DNA from: Sphingobacterium thalpophilum | Lineage (GTDB): Bacteria; Bacteroidota; Bacteroidia; Sphingobacteriales; Sphingobacteriaceae | DNA length: 64,000 bases | Assembly: GCF_038396785.1 (NCBI RefSeq) | Contig: NZ_CP151087.1 | Span: 4,526,001 to 4,590,000 of the forward strand | Direction: 5' to 3' | Part shown: one piece after another, positions 1 through 8,514 of the stretch | How positions within the stretch are numbered: the stretch's first letter is position 1 | Layout: each line of letters begins with the position of its first letter | The notes under the pieces: model-generated | The model's input: the letters and a program-made list of their open reading frames with translations, nothing else | Databases searched by the model: none | What the model was told of the DNA's origin: nothing | Translations under genes and position numbers: made by a program

Positions 1-1157
1 TGCATACCTAAGCAGATACCAAAGAACGGAATATTATTTTCACGAACATACTGAATAGCATTTAGCTTACCATCCAAGCCGCGTTCACCGAAACCCGGAG
101 CAACCAAAACTCCATCCATACCTTTCAGCTTTTCAGCAACATTTTCTTTTGTAACACTTTCAGCAGCAATATAGCTCACTTTTACTTTACATTCGTTTGT
201 TGCGCCCGCATGGATAAATCCTTCGATAATAGACTTGTAAGCATCTGGAAGCTCAACATATTTTCCGACCAAAGCAATATTAACTTCACTTGTCGGGTTT
301 TTGAGCTTACCTAAAAAGTTTTTCCAGTTTTCTAGATCAGGCTCATTTTTGTTGGAAAGTTTTAGCTTTGTTAATGCTGTTTTATCAAGATTCTCCTTCA
401 ACATCAATAATGGGACATCATAAATCGTCGACGCATCGATAGATTCTACGACGGCGTTGATGTTGACATTACAGAATTGCGCTAATTTTTTACGGATTTC
501 TTGCGATAATTTATGTTCAGTACGACATACTAGAATATCAGGTTGTACACCATATTCCAATAATGTTTTTACGGAATGCTGGGTAGGTTTTGTTTTAAGC
601 TCACCAGCAGCAGCCAAATAAGGGACTAAAGTCAAATGGATAACCAGTGAATTATTGGCTCCTAATTCCCAGCGAAGCTGTCTTACGGCCTCCACAAACG
701 GTAAGGACTCAATATCGCCTACAGTTCCGCCCAATTCAGTGATGATAATGTCATATTTGCCGGACTCACCCAACAGTTGCATTCTGCGTTTTATCTCATC
801 GGTGATATGGGGAATCACTTGAACGGTTTTTCCTAAATATGCACCTTCACGTTCTTGTTGGATAACGTGTTGATAGATGCGGCCTGTCGTGACGTTATTT
901 GCTTGTGAGGTAGGGACATTCAGGAAGCGCTCGTAATGACCTAAGTCAAGGTCTGTTTCAGCGCCATCTTCTGTAACATAACATTCTCCATGTTCATATG
1001 GATTTAATGTTCCTGGATCGATGTTAATGTAAGGGTCGAATTTTTGAATGGTAACTTTATAGCCACGCGCTTGGAGAAGTTTAGCAAGGGAGGCAGCAAT
1101 AATACCTTTCCCCAACGACGAAGTAACGCCGCCCGTAACAAAAATATATTTAGTCAT
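1..1157 (-). CDS. pyrG: CTP synthase, N-terminal part (runs off the window)
   Basis: CTP synthase converts UTP to CTP with ATP and glutamine-derived ammonia, the last step of cytosolic pyrimidine nucleotide synthesis. Read on the minus strand the gene starts at an ATG at 1155-1157 with [13 protein letters not shown], the characteristic start of the family: the synthetase domain opens with this ATP-binding loop. The following residues keep the family pattern (for example the [13 protein letters not shown]-type segment and the TVGDIES motif encoded around 715-1010). About 385 codons are inside the window; the C-terminal glutamine amidotransferase domain lies beyond base 1. Identification is by recognition of conserved segments. 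The gene shows no frame disruption and belongs to the backbone. Confidence 0.96.
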   Translation of the reverse strand, partial: MTKYIFVTGGVTSSLGKGIIAASLAKLLQARGYKVTIQKFDPYINIDPGTLNPYEHGECYVTEDGAETDLDLGHYERFLNVPTSQANNVTTGRIYQHVIQQEREGAYLGKTVQVIPHITDEIKRRMQLLGESGKYDIIITELGGTVGDIESLPFVEAVRQLRWELGANNSLVIHLTLVPYLAAAGELKTKPTQHSVKTLLEYGVQPDILVCRTEHKLSQEIRKKLAQFCNVNINAVVESIDASTIYDVPLLMLKENLDKTALTKLKLSNKNEPDLENWKNFLGKLKNPTSEVNIALVGKYVELPDAYKSIIEGFIHAGATNECKVKVSYIAAESVTKENVAEKLKGMDGVLVAPGFGERGLDGKLNAIQYVRENNIPFFGICLGM

Positions 1158-1280
1158 AACAATTAAAGGATTTTCAATTTTATGTGGTCAAAATGACCAA
1201 TAATAGTTGCTCTATGTACGGGATACAAAGATAGCAATTTTTATTCAAAATCAGAATTGAAGATGGCTCGATTAATTAAA

Positions 1281-2369
1281 TTAAAAATAGATATTACCTT
1301 GGCTATCTATTGTTGTCTTTAATGTAGGCTGTGCTTTTGACTTGATTTCAATGCGATAGAAATTATTACTGTTTGAAAATACAATCTCATAATTTTTGTG
1401 CTCATTTATAATTTCAGGATATAATTTGCTTAGCTCCTGAATTGACGTTGCATAGCGTTTTTTATCCTTTCTATAGATCTGTTGCAGGTAAAAGATATTC
1501 CAGGTAACTTTTTCGAGTGCGAGGAATTGCTCATCGATAGGTTGATGGTCTGTGTCGTTAACAAATTTTATATGTCCCCATCGCTCAGGGTAATGCATAT
1601 TAACGAGGCCGATTGGAGACCATACCCAGTTCTCTTCAGCGAGCGTCTTACCCGTGTTGTCTTTTCTCTTGCTGTAGGTTGTTTCGGTGTTGTCATAATG
1701 CCACTGAACACGTGAGAAGTTTATCTTCCAGGTTTCATTTGCGTTAATCTGATTTCCTTCGCCAAAGTATTTTAGACTTTTTACAGGTATTTTCATTTCC
1801 ACAGTCCAAAATTCATCCTTGTCTTGAGGATTGTTGATGGACCCAGCATGATAGACTGCACTTTCCATATCTTTTGTGTCCCAATTTAGATTAGCCCTGC
1901 CGCCAAAGCGATAACGTTTAGTCATCAAAAGATCCATTACGGTATTTAATGCGTTTATTTCAATCTCTATATATTCTGGCGATAATAGATTTGGCTTGAG
2001 AAAGATCTCAAAATCATTGTCATGATAGATGATTGTATCTTTTTGTCTTAAATATCCCTTGATATGGGGTTCTTGAAGCTTAGCAAAAATGTAAAGATTT
2101 TCTTTGTCCCAAAGCATCTTGACTTGTGTCTTAAAAGTAGGGGCAGGTTTATTTGATCCCTCAATATCCTTAAAAGAATCTGTCCATATCGCTTTTGACC
2201 AGGAAGCTTCACTGTCCTTTCCGTCAATCGTGATCGCATCTGTTACTGGAAGTACATAATACGTTTGAGGGCGCGACTGTAGCTGAAGAAATTCATTCAG
2301 ATTTCGTTGTGCAAAAATAAAGGTCGGATAGATGATAAAAGTAAGGATAAAAGCTATAGTTCTCATCAA
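1281..2369 (-). CDS. Secreted CBM9-like carbohydrate-binding protein
   Basis: The 362-residue product starts with a signal peptide (basic MMRT, hydrophobic stretch to about residue 20, cleavage after FAQ). Residues 40-270 resemble the family 9 carbohydrate-binding module: ITIDGKDSEASWSKA near the start, VKMLWDKENLYIFAKLQEPHI, YHDNDFEIFLKP, and a long beta-rich stretch ending ERWGHIKF. This domain also occurs in small stand-alone periplasmic or outer-membrane proteins of Bacteroidota, usually with unknown ligand. The last 80 residues form a small separate domain (YATSIQELSKLYPE). Sugar binding is inferred from the fold. It stands alone between pyrG and rplS in the same direction, with no obvious operon partner. 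Confidence 0.8.
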   Translation of the reverse strand: MMRTIAFILTFIIYPTFIFAQRNLNEFLQLQSRPQTYYVLPVTDAITIDGKDSEASWSKAIWTDSFKDIEGSNKPAPTFKTQVKMLWDKENLYIFAKLQEPHIKGYLRQKDTIIYHDNDFEIFLKPNLLSPEYIEIEINALNTVMDLLMTKRYRFGGRANLNWDTKDMESAVYHAGSINNPQDKDEFWTVEMKIPVKSLKYFGEGNQINANETWKINFSRVQWHYDNTETTYSKRKDNTGKTLAEENWVWSPIGLVNMHYPERWGHIKFVNDTDHQPIDEQFLALEKVTWNIFYLQQIYRKDKKRYATSIQELSKLYPEIINEHKNYEIVFSNSNNFYRIEIKSKAQPTLKTTIDSQGNIYF

Positions 2370-2610
2370 GATACAGTTTGATTTTTAGCGGTAGCCAAGT
2401 TGGGATGAAACAATACCAGTTTGTTTTCCGCTATTGTAATCATCTACGATTCTACCTTTCAGATACGGTGCTAAAAGTAAGTAAAATGTTTTAGCGCGGC
2501 AAAAAGAGGGTTGGGATTTTGAAGGACATTATCTAATTGTCCTAAATTTATTACAGAAGGAAGTTGGTTGTGCTGTCTGCGTTTGAGAAGCCAGGGCAAT
2601 ATAGTCAATA

Positions 2611-2646
2611 AAAAAAGGCTTTGAATATATTCAGAGCCTTTTTTTA
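2611..2646 (-). terminator. Rho-independent terminator of rplS
   Basis: On the minus strand a GGCTCTGAA / TTCAAAGCC stem with one G-T type mismatch and a TATA loop is followed by a run of T. It begins about 20 nt after the rplS stop codon. The string is A-rich on the other side too, so it could work in both directions. Confidence 0.8.
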
Positions 2647-2663
2647 TGCTGTAATAGTCGTAA

Positions 2664-3011
2664 TTAGATTCTTTTCGATTTAATACGAGCAGCTTTACCA
2701 GTAAGGCCGCGTAAATAGAATAATTTCGCGCGACGAACTTTACCGTAGCTGTTTACTTCAATTTTTTCAATGTTTGGTGAGTTTACAGGGAAAATACGTT
2801 CAACACCTACACCGTTTGAGATTTTACGAACGGTAAAAGTAGCGTTAGCACCTTCGCTGTTTAATTGAATTACTACACCTTGGTACACCTGTACACGCTC
2901 TTTATTTCCTTCGCGAATTTTATAATGAACGCTGACGGTATCTCCAGCTTTGAAAGCGGGAATTTCATTCTTTACTACCGCTTGTTCTTCTACAAATTTT
3001 ACTAAATCCAT
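2664..3011 (-). CDS. rplS: 50S ribosomal protein L19
   Basis: L19 sits at the interface of the 30S and 50S subunits. The 115-residue protein has the family hallmarks: [33 protein letters not shown] at the N-terminal half, [22 protein letters not shown] in the middle, and the basic tail [20 protein letters not shown]. Length is normal for the family. It is a single gene with its own terminator downstream and a 340-bp leader region upstream that holds no other gene on this strand. Confidence 0.98.
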   Translation of the reverse strand: MDLVKFVEEQAVVKNEIPAFKAGDTVSVHYKIREGNKERVQVYQGVVIQLNSEGANATFTVRKISNGVGVERIFPVNSPNIEKIEVNSYGKVRRAKLFYLRGLTGKAARIKSKRI

Positions 3012-3293
3012 GATTTCGAGTAATTATTAACGATTTATATCCTGTAAAAATCGGAATGCAATATTACGACTTATTTTCTGAATATAAAAATACTTTTTTA
3101 AAAAACTATTGACTGATATTCAAATCGGATGCAAAGATATGAAAATGAAATGGATAATCTAAAGATATTTTGAATATTCCTTTGTAGGCTATATGGAGAG
3201 GGTTTTTAATTACTAAATTCAATAGAATATGTGCTTTGTGTAAAAATATTGTGCAATCAATCAGCTATTTAGTGATTAATTTTCTGCAGGGTG
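3012..3293. other. Intergenic region between rplS and tRNA-Pro
   Basis: No open reading frame of note. It holds the leader of rplS on the minus strand and, at its right end, the promoter of the first tRNA-Pro gene. It is very AT-rich. Confidence 0.6.
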
Positions 3294-3324
3294 TTGACAA
3301 AGTCAAAAAATGATTCGATATTTG
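3294..3324 (+). promoter_or_regulatory. Bacteroidota-type promoter of tRNA-Pro copy 1
   Basis: TTG at 3294-3296, then exactly 20 nt, then GATATTTG at 3317-3324. This matches the Bacteroidota sigma-A consensus TTG-N19/20-TAnnTTTG at all but one position. The tRNA begins about 30 nt downstream. Confidence 0.75.
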
Positions 3325-3353
3325 TGCCACACAAAACAAAGGTGATACCTTTT

Positions 3354-3427
3354 CGGGGTGTAGCGTAGCCCGGTATCGCGCCACATTTGGGATGTGGAGG
3401 TCGTAGGTTCGAATCCTGCCACCCCGA
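3354..3427 (+). tRNA. tRNA-Pro (TGG), copy 1
   Basis: Cloverleaf with a 7-bp acceptor stem CGGGGTG / CACCCCG, D-arm, anticodon stem CCACA / TGTGG around the loop TTTGGGA (anticodon TGG), and T-arm with loop TTCGAAT. The CCA end is not encoded. The 33 nt in front of the tRNA are the same in all three copies in this window. Confidence 0.95.
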
Positions 3428-3430
3428 CTT

Positions 3431-3461
3431 AAAAGCTCTAACGAACGTTAGAGCTTTTTTT
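3431..3461. terminator. Terminator after tRNA-Pro copy 1
   Basis: AAGCTCTAACG / CGTTAGAGCTT hairpin followed by a run of T. It lies between the tRNA and the convergent ABC permease gene, whose stop is 13 nt away, and has A's on its left side, so it may serve both. Confidence 0.85.
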
Positions 3462-3473
3462 GTTTCCTTCCTT

Positions 3474-5849
3474 TTATTCGTCCCGCAAGCTGTTTACAGG
3501 ATTAGCTATGGCTGTTCTGATAGCCTGCCAGCTTACCGTAATTAATGCGATACCTATTGTTACCAGTCCCGCTAGCACAAACATCCACCATTGGATCTCG
3601 ATGCGGTAAGCAAAGTCTTCCAGCCATTTGCTCATGGTTAGCCAGGCGATCGGCGAGGCGATTATCAAAGCAACTAATACGGGTTTTATAAAATCTCTGG
3701 ACAATAATGTAGTAACGCCCGATACCGAAGCGCCAAGCACCTTGCGGATTCCGATCTCTTTGTTTCGTTTGGCGGCCGTAAATGAAGCTAAACCATATAG
3801 ACCTAGGCAAGCGATAAATATGGCTAATCCAGAAAAAAGACTGAGTATGCGTTGTTGCCTAAGGTCCGTTTTATACAGCGTATCAAATTTTTGGTCTAGA
3901 AAACTGTATTCAAACGGATATAATGGAGCTGCTTTCCCAAATGCGGCTTTAATAGTTTTTAACGCTGTGGGAAAATCTTTTGTGTTTAATCTAATAAGGG
4001 CTACTCTCAGGTCAGTAGAAGGGGCAATAACTAATGCATCCATGTTTTCTTTTAGGGATAGGAAGTTAAAATCGTCTACTACCCCAATGATTGTCCGGGG
4101 GGATTGATCGCGGATCGTATTTTTTATCCATTTGCCAATGGCCTGTTCGGGAGTAAATCCAAGCATCGATGCTGCGGTACGATTAACTAATACAGCGCTA
4201 GTGGAGTCGGTCGGGTGTTGTGTTGAAAAGTTTCGGCCTGCTATTAGTTTAAGTTTCAGTGTGCTTACATAGTCAAAATCGGTGAATTCCGTTCTTGATT
4301 TCCACTTCTCAGCATTTTTTCCTTCGATCTCAAATGTGTGACTATCGAAGAAGCCCCCTGGTTCACCGGACATAAAGGAGACGGACGCAATGTCACTGCT
4401 CGCAGATAATTCATTTTTGAATGTACGGAGGTTGTTGTACAGTTCTTCACTGTCTATTGGAATAACCACAGTCTGTTGGTTGTCATACCCGAGCCACAGT
4501 TCTTTTACATATTTCATCTGTTTGGAGATAATCAGTGTACCGATGATAAGTAAAATAGATATGCTGAACTGGAACACAACTAGCGCATGCCGGAACAATG
4601 TACCGCTCTTGCCTAAGCGCAATTTACCTTTTAATGCCTGTATTGGGGAAAAGGTTGAAAGGTATAGGGCTGGGTAACTTCCGGCTAATAGGCCTACTAT
4701 AAAGATAATTGCAATCAAAAAAATATAGATCGGCCAAGAATTCCATGGGACTGTAAGGGTGTATCCCAGTAGTTGATTGTATACAGGCATGAGTAGGTGC
4801 AATAGACACATGGCAAGTATACAGGATATGGTCGTTAATAAAATGGATTCTCCGATAAACTGCCCCATTAATTGGATACGTTGTGCTCCAAGTACCTTTC
4901 TTAGGCCAACTTCTTTCGATCGGTCAACTGCACGTATTGTTGAGAGATTCATGAAATTGATGCAAGCGATAACCAATATAAGTATGGCGATGGAGAGAAA
5001 AATGTAAATAACTTTTTTGTCACCATGTTTTGCGCTGTCAAATGCGCTGTGGGATTCAAGATAGACGTCTCGTAGCGGTGTAAGCGCAAGATCAAAATGA
5101 ATGCCCATATTGGTAGAAACTGCTTTCATATGCCTATTCATGAAATCAGGAAACTGCTTTTCCAATTGCCTAGCATCCTTATGTTCGTCAAGTAAGATGT
5201 AAGTGAATAAATTGTTGTTTTGCCAGGCTTTAAATGGTTCGGTATTGAGATAATTGGATAAGGGGATAATGAGATCAAAATCCAGATGTGAATTGACCGG
5301 AAGATCTTTAGCGATCCCAGTAACGGTTAATTGTTTATTTTTATCAAGCTGCAGTATTTTACCGATAGGATTTTCATTTCCAAAATATTTCTTCGCAGTT
5401 GTTTCCGTGAGCACAACACTTGTTGGATTTTTTAAAACAGTCGTTGGATTCCCTTTGATTAGCGAAAAACTAAATAGTTCAAAGAAATCGTCATCTGCAA
5501 TAAAGAGTTTCTTTTCATTGAATGCAATGTTGCCAACAGAGAATAACCCATTGGCAGGCATTACCCGTACAGCTTTTTTGATATCATCGGGATAATCGGT
5601 TAATAAGGCCGTGGCATAGGGTGCAGATAAATAAGGGGCGCGGTCCTTGGTGTTGTCAAAACCTCGCATCACACGATAGATGTGATCGCCTTGGTTGTGA
5701 AACTTGTCAAAACTAAACTGATTGGCGATAAACAGGAATATCATTGCACAGACCGCGATGCCTATGGTTAAGCCTAGGATATTGATAAAGGAAAAGACCT
5801 TGTTTTTCATGAGGTTTCTCCAGGCGATTTGGAAATAGTTCTTTATCAT
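3474..5849 (-). CDS. FtsX/MacB-type ABC transporter permease
   Basis: The 791-residue membrane protein begins with MIKNYFQIAWRNLMKNKVFSFINILGLTIGI, the typical start of the large Bacteroidota FtsX-like permeases. Its layout is duplicated: a MacB-like periplasmic domain (about residues 50-270), three membrane helices with the RSKEVGLRKVLGA motif near 310, a second periplasmic domain (about 440-650), then three more helices with KRNKEIGIRKVLGA near 690. Such proteins act with a separate ATPase in efflux or mechanotransmission; no ATPase gene is next to it, so the substrate is unknown. Upstream lie a sigma54-like promoter (5948-5965) and two tandem inverted repeats (6017-6055), suggesting control by an NtrC-type activator. 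Length is normal and the frame is intact. Confidence 0.92.
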   Translation of the reverse strand: MIKNYFQIAWRNLMKNKVFSFINILGLTIGIAVCAMIFLFIANQFSFDKFHNQGDHIYRVMRGFDNTKDRAPYLSAPYATALLTDYPDDIKKAVRVMPANGLFSVGNIAFNEKKLFIADDDFFELFSFSLIKGNPTTVLKNPTSVVLTETTAKKYFGNENPIGKILQLDKNKQLTVTGIAKDLPVNSHLDFDLIIPLSNYLNTEPFKAWQNNNLFTYILLDEHKDARQLEKQFPDFMNRHMKAVSTNMGIHFDLALTPLRDVYLESHSAFDSAKHGDKKVIYIFLSIAILILVIACINFMNLSTIRAVDRSKEVGLRKVLGAQRIQLMGQFIGESILLTTISCILAMCLLHLLMPVYNQLLGYTLTVPWNSWPIYIFLIAIIFIVGLLAGSYPALYLSTFSPIQALKGKLRLGKSGTLFRHALVVFQFSISILLIIGTLIISKQMKYVKELWLGYDNQQTVVIPIDSEELYNNLRTFKNELSASSDIASVSFMSGEPGGFFDSHTFEIEGKNAEKWKSRTEFTDFDYVSTLKLKLIAGRNFSTQHPTDSTSAVLVNRTAASMLGFTPEQAIGKWIKNTIRDQSPRTIIGVVDDFNFLSLKENMDALVIAPSTDLRVALIRLNTKDFPTALKTIKAAFGKAAPLYPFEYSFLDQKFDTLYKTDLRQQRILSLFSGLAIFIACLGLYGLASFTAAKRNKEIGIRKVLGASVSGVTTLLSRDFIKPVLVALIIASPIAWLTMSKWLEDFAYRIEIQWWMFVLAGLVTIGIALITVSWQAIRTAIANPVNSLRDE

Positions 5850-5947
5850 ACTTTTAGTTATAAGTGTTTGTTTCGACCTTATTTAGTAATCAATCAGATA
5901 GAAGGTCCGTCTAATTTTTTTGAAAAAACACGTTCAATGCAGGTTAA

Positions 5948-5965
5948 TTCCAAAAAAACTGCCAA
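5948..5965 (-). promoter_or_regulatory. Sigma54-like promoter of the ABC permease
   Basis: Read on the minus strand: TTGGCAG, then a T run, then TTTTGGAA. The GG of the -24 element is followed after 10 nt by GG where sigma54 promoters have GC, so the match is good at -24 and imperfect at -12. It lies about 100 bp before the permease start. Confidence 0.45.
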
Positions 5966-6016
5966 ATGGCTAATATGTTTATAGTCAGTGTTTTATGTAG
6001 TGTTTTTGTTGTGTAA

Positions 6017-6055
6017 GTGTTTGGATTCGAACACTTTGTGTTCATATTCGAACAT
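6017..6055. promoter_or_regulatory. Two tandem operator-like inverted repeats
   Basis: GTGTTTGGATTCGAACAC (6017-6034) and GTGTTCATATTCGAACAT (6038-6055) share the pattern GTGTTC-N6-GAACAC. Their centres are 21 bp apart, two turns of the helix, so two dimers would bind the same face. They sit 50-90 bp upstream of the sigma54-like promoter, the usual place for an enhancer-binding activator. Confidence 0.55.
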
Positions 6056-6225
6056 CCTGAGGTCTGGAAATCAAAAAAAGTTTTATTTACAGGATGGTGC
6101 CTTATGTGGGTAAGGAATATGGAGAATAACATTGGGTTTGATTTTGTAAAGGAGGGTACTACGTCATATGAGAAAACAGTATGTCGCAATGTAACAACTT
6201 ATTAGTTTTATTTTGCGTTTTTCAT

Positions 6226-6256
6226 TTGCAAATAATTTGTAAGAAGCGTATATTTG
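6226..6256 (+). promoter_or_regulatory. Promoter of tRNA-Pro copy 2
   Basis: TTG (6226-6228), 20 nt, TATATTTG (6249-6256), a full match to the Bacteroidota consensus. The spacer sequence differs from that of copies 1 and 3. Confidence 0.8.
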
Positions 6257-6285
6257 TGCCACACAAAACAAAGGTGATACCTTTT

Positions 6286-6359
6286 CGGGGTGTAGCGTAG
6301 CCCGGTATCGCGCCACATTTGGGATGTGGAGGTCGTAGGTTCGAATCCTGCCACCCCGA
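6286..6359 (+). tRNA. tRNA-Pro (TGG), copy 2
   Basis: Identical in sequence to copy 1, including the preceding leader. CCA is not encoded. Confidence 0.95.
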
Positions 6360-6362
6360 CTT

Positions 6363-6393
6363 AAAAGCTCTAACGAAAGTTAGGGCTTTTTTT
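6363..6393 (+). terminator. Terminator after tRNA-Pro copy 2
   Basis: AAGCTCTAAC / GTTAGGGCTT hairpin with a T run. It is a slightly diverged copy of the terminator after copy 1 and reappears next to the tRNA fragments at 46.4 and 48.0 kb. Confidence 0.8.
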
Positions 6394-6496
6394 GTTTCAG
6401 GGCAAGGAGCGAACCTAGGGCCTTTAGGGGACCAAGCAGACTTCTTGGGGGAATATCAAAAATTTCCTAGTTTAGCATCTTTAATACAGATATCCC

Positions 6497-6850
6497 TTGC
6501 AAGACGCCGAACGTAAATTACTATCGCTATTGATGCCCGAAGGGCTTTTAGAATACTTTCAGATTTTAGAAGTCGATCAGGTTGACAATCAACTCCACAT
6601 TTATTTAGACGAGCTTAATATTTCTCCAACAGGCTATGAGAACAGCAAGCTGGAGTCAAAGGGCTTTATGCCTTCTACAGAGATTTCCGACTTTCCCATT
6701 AGAGGTCAGAAAGTTACATTACATATCCGCCGTCGTCGCTGGACAGTCTTAGATACGGGACAGATTATCACAAGAGATTGGAACCTGGTCCGTGAAGGTA
6801 CCCGAATGACAACTGAATTCGGGCTTTTTTTAAAGAAGATATTTGGATAA
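6497..6850 (+). CDS. ISAon1 transposase, N-terminal region protein
   Basis: The 117-residue protein (LLSLLMPEGLLEYFQILEVDQ..., FPIRGQKVTLHIRRRRW, ITRDWNLV) matches the N-terminal-region protein annotated with ISAon1 elements. The start used is a TTG at 6497; an upstream start cannot be excluded. Its last 8 nt overlap the second frame, which lies in +1 relative to it. A basic patch HIRRRRW suggests DNA binding at the element ends. The same arrangement is kept in copy 2. Confidence 0.8.
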   Translation: MQDAERKLLSLLMPEGLLEYFQILEVDQVDNQLHIYLDELNISPTGYENSKLESKGFMPSTEISDFPIRGQKVTLHIRRRRWTVLDTGQIITRDWNLVREGTRMTTEFGLFLKKIFG

Positions 6851-7826
6851 CTATCCTGTAAGTGCCCAATTGGTAGGATTATTCTTCCAGATGGACGGCA
6901 AGCAACTTCAGGATCAATACAAGAACCATCTCAGTGACTTCCATGATTGGGGCCAAAAGCCACATGCAGAGCGATGGACTCTTTTTCCCGGGAATATCTC
7001 CGAACGCTTGAGCATCGATGAGACCAGTTTTAGCAACGGTGAATTATATACCATTGTTAGCAGTAAATCGGCAAAAGGGCGTAAAGGGACGATTTTGGCA
7101 ACTATCAGGGGCACAAAGGCTGAGGATATCATGACTGTTCTTGAGCGAATACCTTTACGTTCAAGGAATAAGGTAAAGGAGGTGACCATGGATATGGCAC
7201 CGAACATGGCTAAGGCAATCCGTAGATGTTTCAGGAATGCCAGGCGTGTGGTCGATCGGTTCCATGTCCAAAAGTTAGCTTACGATGCAGTGCAGGAACT
7301 CCGTATCAGGTATCGTTGGGAAGTATTGGATGCGGAAAGCAAGAAGATAATGGAATCTCGAAAGCGAGGAATCCCATATGAACCCGAGTTGTTACCTAAT
7401 GGAGACACGCTCAAACAGCTACTGGCTAGATCCAGACACCTCTTGTTCAAGCATCCAGGCCGATGGTCCGAAAACCAGAAACACCGAGCTGAACAGTTGT
7501 TCATACGGTTTCCCAAACTAAAGCTCGCTTATGACCTTGGAATTGCCCTGGGTGACATATTCAATAAATGCAGAGACAAAAAGATAGCATTTACCAAGCT
7601 GGGACTGTGGCATAATCAGGTTGAGAATGCGGGCATCGCCTCTTTTGAGAGCGTAGCAAGATCCATTGCGGCACATCATCAATATATCCTACACTACTTC
7701 GACAACAGAAGCACCAATGCTTCAGCAGAATCTTTCAATGCAAAGCTCAAAGCTTTCAGGAGTGTCTTTCGTGGCGTAAGAGACACCACATTCTTCTTAT
7801 ATAGAGTAATGAAACTGTATGCTTAA
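6843..7826 (+). CDS. ISAon1 transposase, DDE domain (ISL3-like)
   Basis: The 327-residue frame holds the catalytic domain of ISL3-type transposases: LSIDETSFSNGELYTIV (first Asp), TMDMAPNMAKAIRRCFRNARRVVDRFHVQKLAYDAV (second Asp region), and FDNRSTNASAESFNAKLKAFRS (final Glu). It opens at a TTG overlapping the stop of the first frame (ATTTGGATAA). The real product may be a fusion made by +1 frameshifting, or a second protein made by coupled re-initiation; the sequence does not decide. No internal damage. Confidence 0.85.
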   Translation: MDNYPVSAQLVGLFFQMDGKQLQDQYKNHLSDFHDWGQKPHAERWTLFPGNISERLSIDETSFSNGELYTIVSSKSAKGRKGTILATIRGTKAEDIMTVLERIPLRSRNKVKEVTMDMAPNMAKAIRRCFRNARRVVDRFHVQKLAYDAVQELRIRYRWEVLDAESKKIMESRKRGIPYEPELLPNGDTLKQLLARSRHLLFKHPGRWSENQKHRAEQLFIRFPKLKLAYDLGIALGDIFNKCRDKKIAFTKLGLWHNQVENAGIASFESVARSIAAHHQYILHYFDNRSTNASAESFNAKLKAFRSVFRGVRDTTFFLYRVMKLYA

Positions 7827-8068
7827 AAACTTTACCCCCCAAACTTTCGGTATGATCCCCTTTAGGATATTATTAAGTTTGATCCGGAGTAGACTTAGTC
7901 AGGGCCAGCCAATCCCACTATTTTAGCTACCTAACCGATAACTTCGCTATTCAGGGCAGTCATGCGGGTTTTTATAATTATTTTGGATCGAAATCGACAT
8001 GTGTTTTAAATGTTTTGTAAATTATTTTACAATAAATCAGCTTGTTAGGTGTTATGTGAAGAATATTT

Positions 8069-8099
8069 TTGAAAAAAACATATTTTTAGTTTACTTTTG
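8069..8099 (+). promoter_or_regulatory. Promoter of tRNA-Pro copy 3
   Basis: TTG (8069-8071), 20 nt, TACTTTTG (8092-8099), a full consensus match with a spacer unrelated to those of copies 1 and 2. Confidence 0.8.
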
Positions 8100-8128
8100 T
8101 GCCACACAAAACAAAGGTGATACCTTTT

Positions 8129-8202
8129 CGGGGTGTAGCGTAGCCCGGTATCGCGCCACATTTGGGATGTGGAGGTCGTAGGTTCGAATCCTGCCACCCC
8201 GA
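8129..8202 (+). tRNA. tRNA-Pro (TGG), copy 3
   Basis: Same 74 nt as copies 1 and 2. Unlike them it is directly followed by CCA, so the 3' end is encoded. It is the last intact copy before the mobile zone. Confidence 0.95.
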
Positions 8203-8225
8203 CCAAGAAGCCTACAAAGGCGGTC

Positions 8226-8260
8226 AAAACCCCTCTAATCGTATGATTAGAGGGGTTTTT
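8226..8260 (+). terminator. Terminator after tRNA-Pro copy 3
   Basis: Strong hairpin AACCCCTCTAATC / GATTAGAGGGGTT followed by T-rich sequence. It is unrelated to the terminator after copies 1 and 2. Confidence 0.85.
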
Positions 8261-8304
8261 CTTTTTTTCTTACCCCAATTTGTTCAAGTAAAACCAAAGA
8301 AAAT

Positions 8305-8322
8305 GAGACCTATTCGGTTACC
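8305..8322 (+). repeat. Candidate left attachment core (attL)
   Basis: GAGACCTATTCGGTTACC occurs here and again, exactly, at 46329-46346. It lies between the tRNA-Pro terminator and the N-terminus of an integrase gene, as expected for an attachment site. A degenerate inverted copy 22 nt further on could be an arm site. Function is inferred from position and repetition. Confidence 0.5.
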
Positions 8323-8514
8323 CATTTTCTATACCTAATTTTGGGTCACCGAAATAGGTTCAAATATCTAAAAATCAGCTTTTTGTGCTTGTTTGTTTTG
8401 ATGCTTTTTGTGGTCGTTTGATACGCGGTTTCTACCTGTTAGTGACCTGTTACATTATCAAATCCAAGCAGATAGCATCAAAACACGGATATGCAACCAT
8501 TAAAGTTAGTTGAT

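Larger units (their letters stand above)
6424..7863 (+). mobile_element. ISAon1-family insertion sequence, copy 1
   Basis: The ends are imperfect inverted repeats: left TTAGGGGACCAAGC with TTCTTGGGGGAA, right the complement of AAAGGGGATCATACC with AAAGTTTGGGGGG. The element carries two overlapping transposase frames. The exact boundary is uncertain by a few bases and no clear target duplication is seen. A diverged second copy is at 46487-47930 with the same surrounding unit (tRNA-Pro tail and terminator on the left, similar bases on the right), which suggests duplication of the unit rather than two independent insertions. Confidence 0.75.
8203..8514. other. Junction region between tRNA-Pro and the integrase remnant
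   Basis: Besides the terminator it holds the 18-bp repeat at 8305-8322 and, at 8344-8361, a degenerate inverted copy of that repeat (GGTCACCGAAATAGGTTC). No gene is seen. Confidence 0.5.

Noticed and set aside
3628-4107. 159-codon frame opposite the ABC permease
   Set aside because: It is a shadow of the intact 791-residue permease gene, with no family similarity or independent start signals.
6826-6832. T TTT TTA heptamer in frame A of ISAon1 as a -1 slippery site
   Set aside because: The -1 frame runs into a stop (CTG TAA) within 10 codons, and the transposase frame B is in +1, so a -1 shift cannot make the fused protein.
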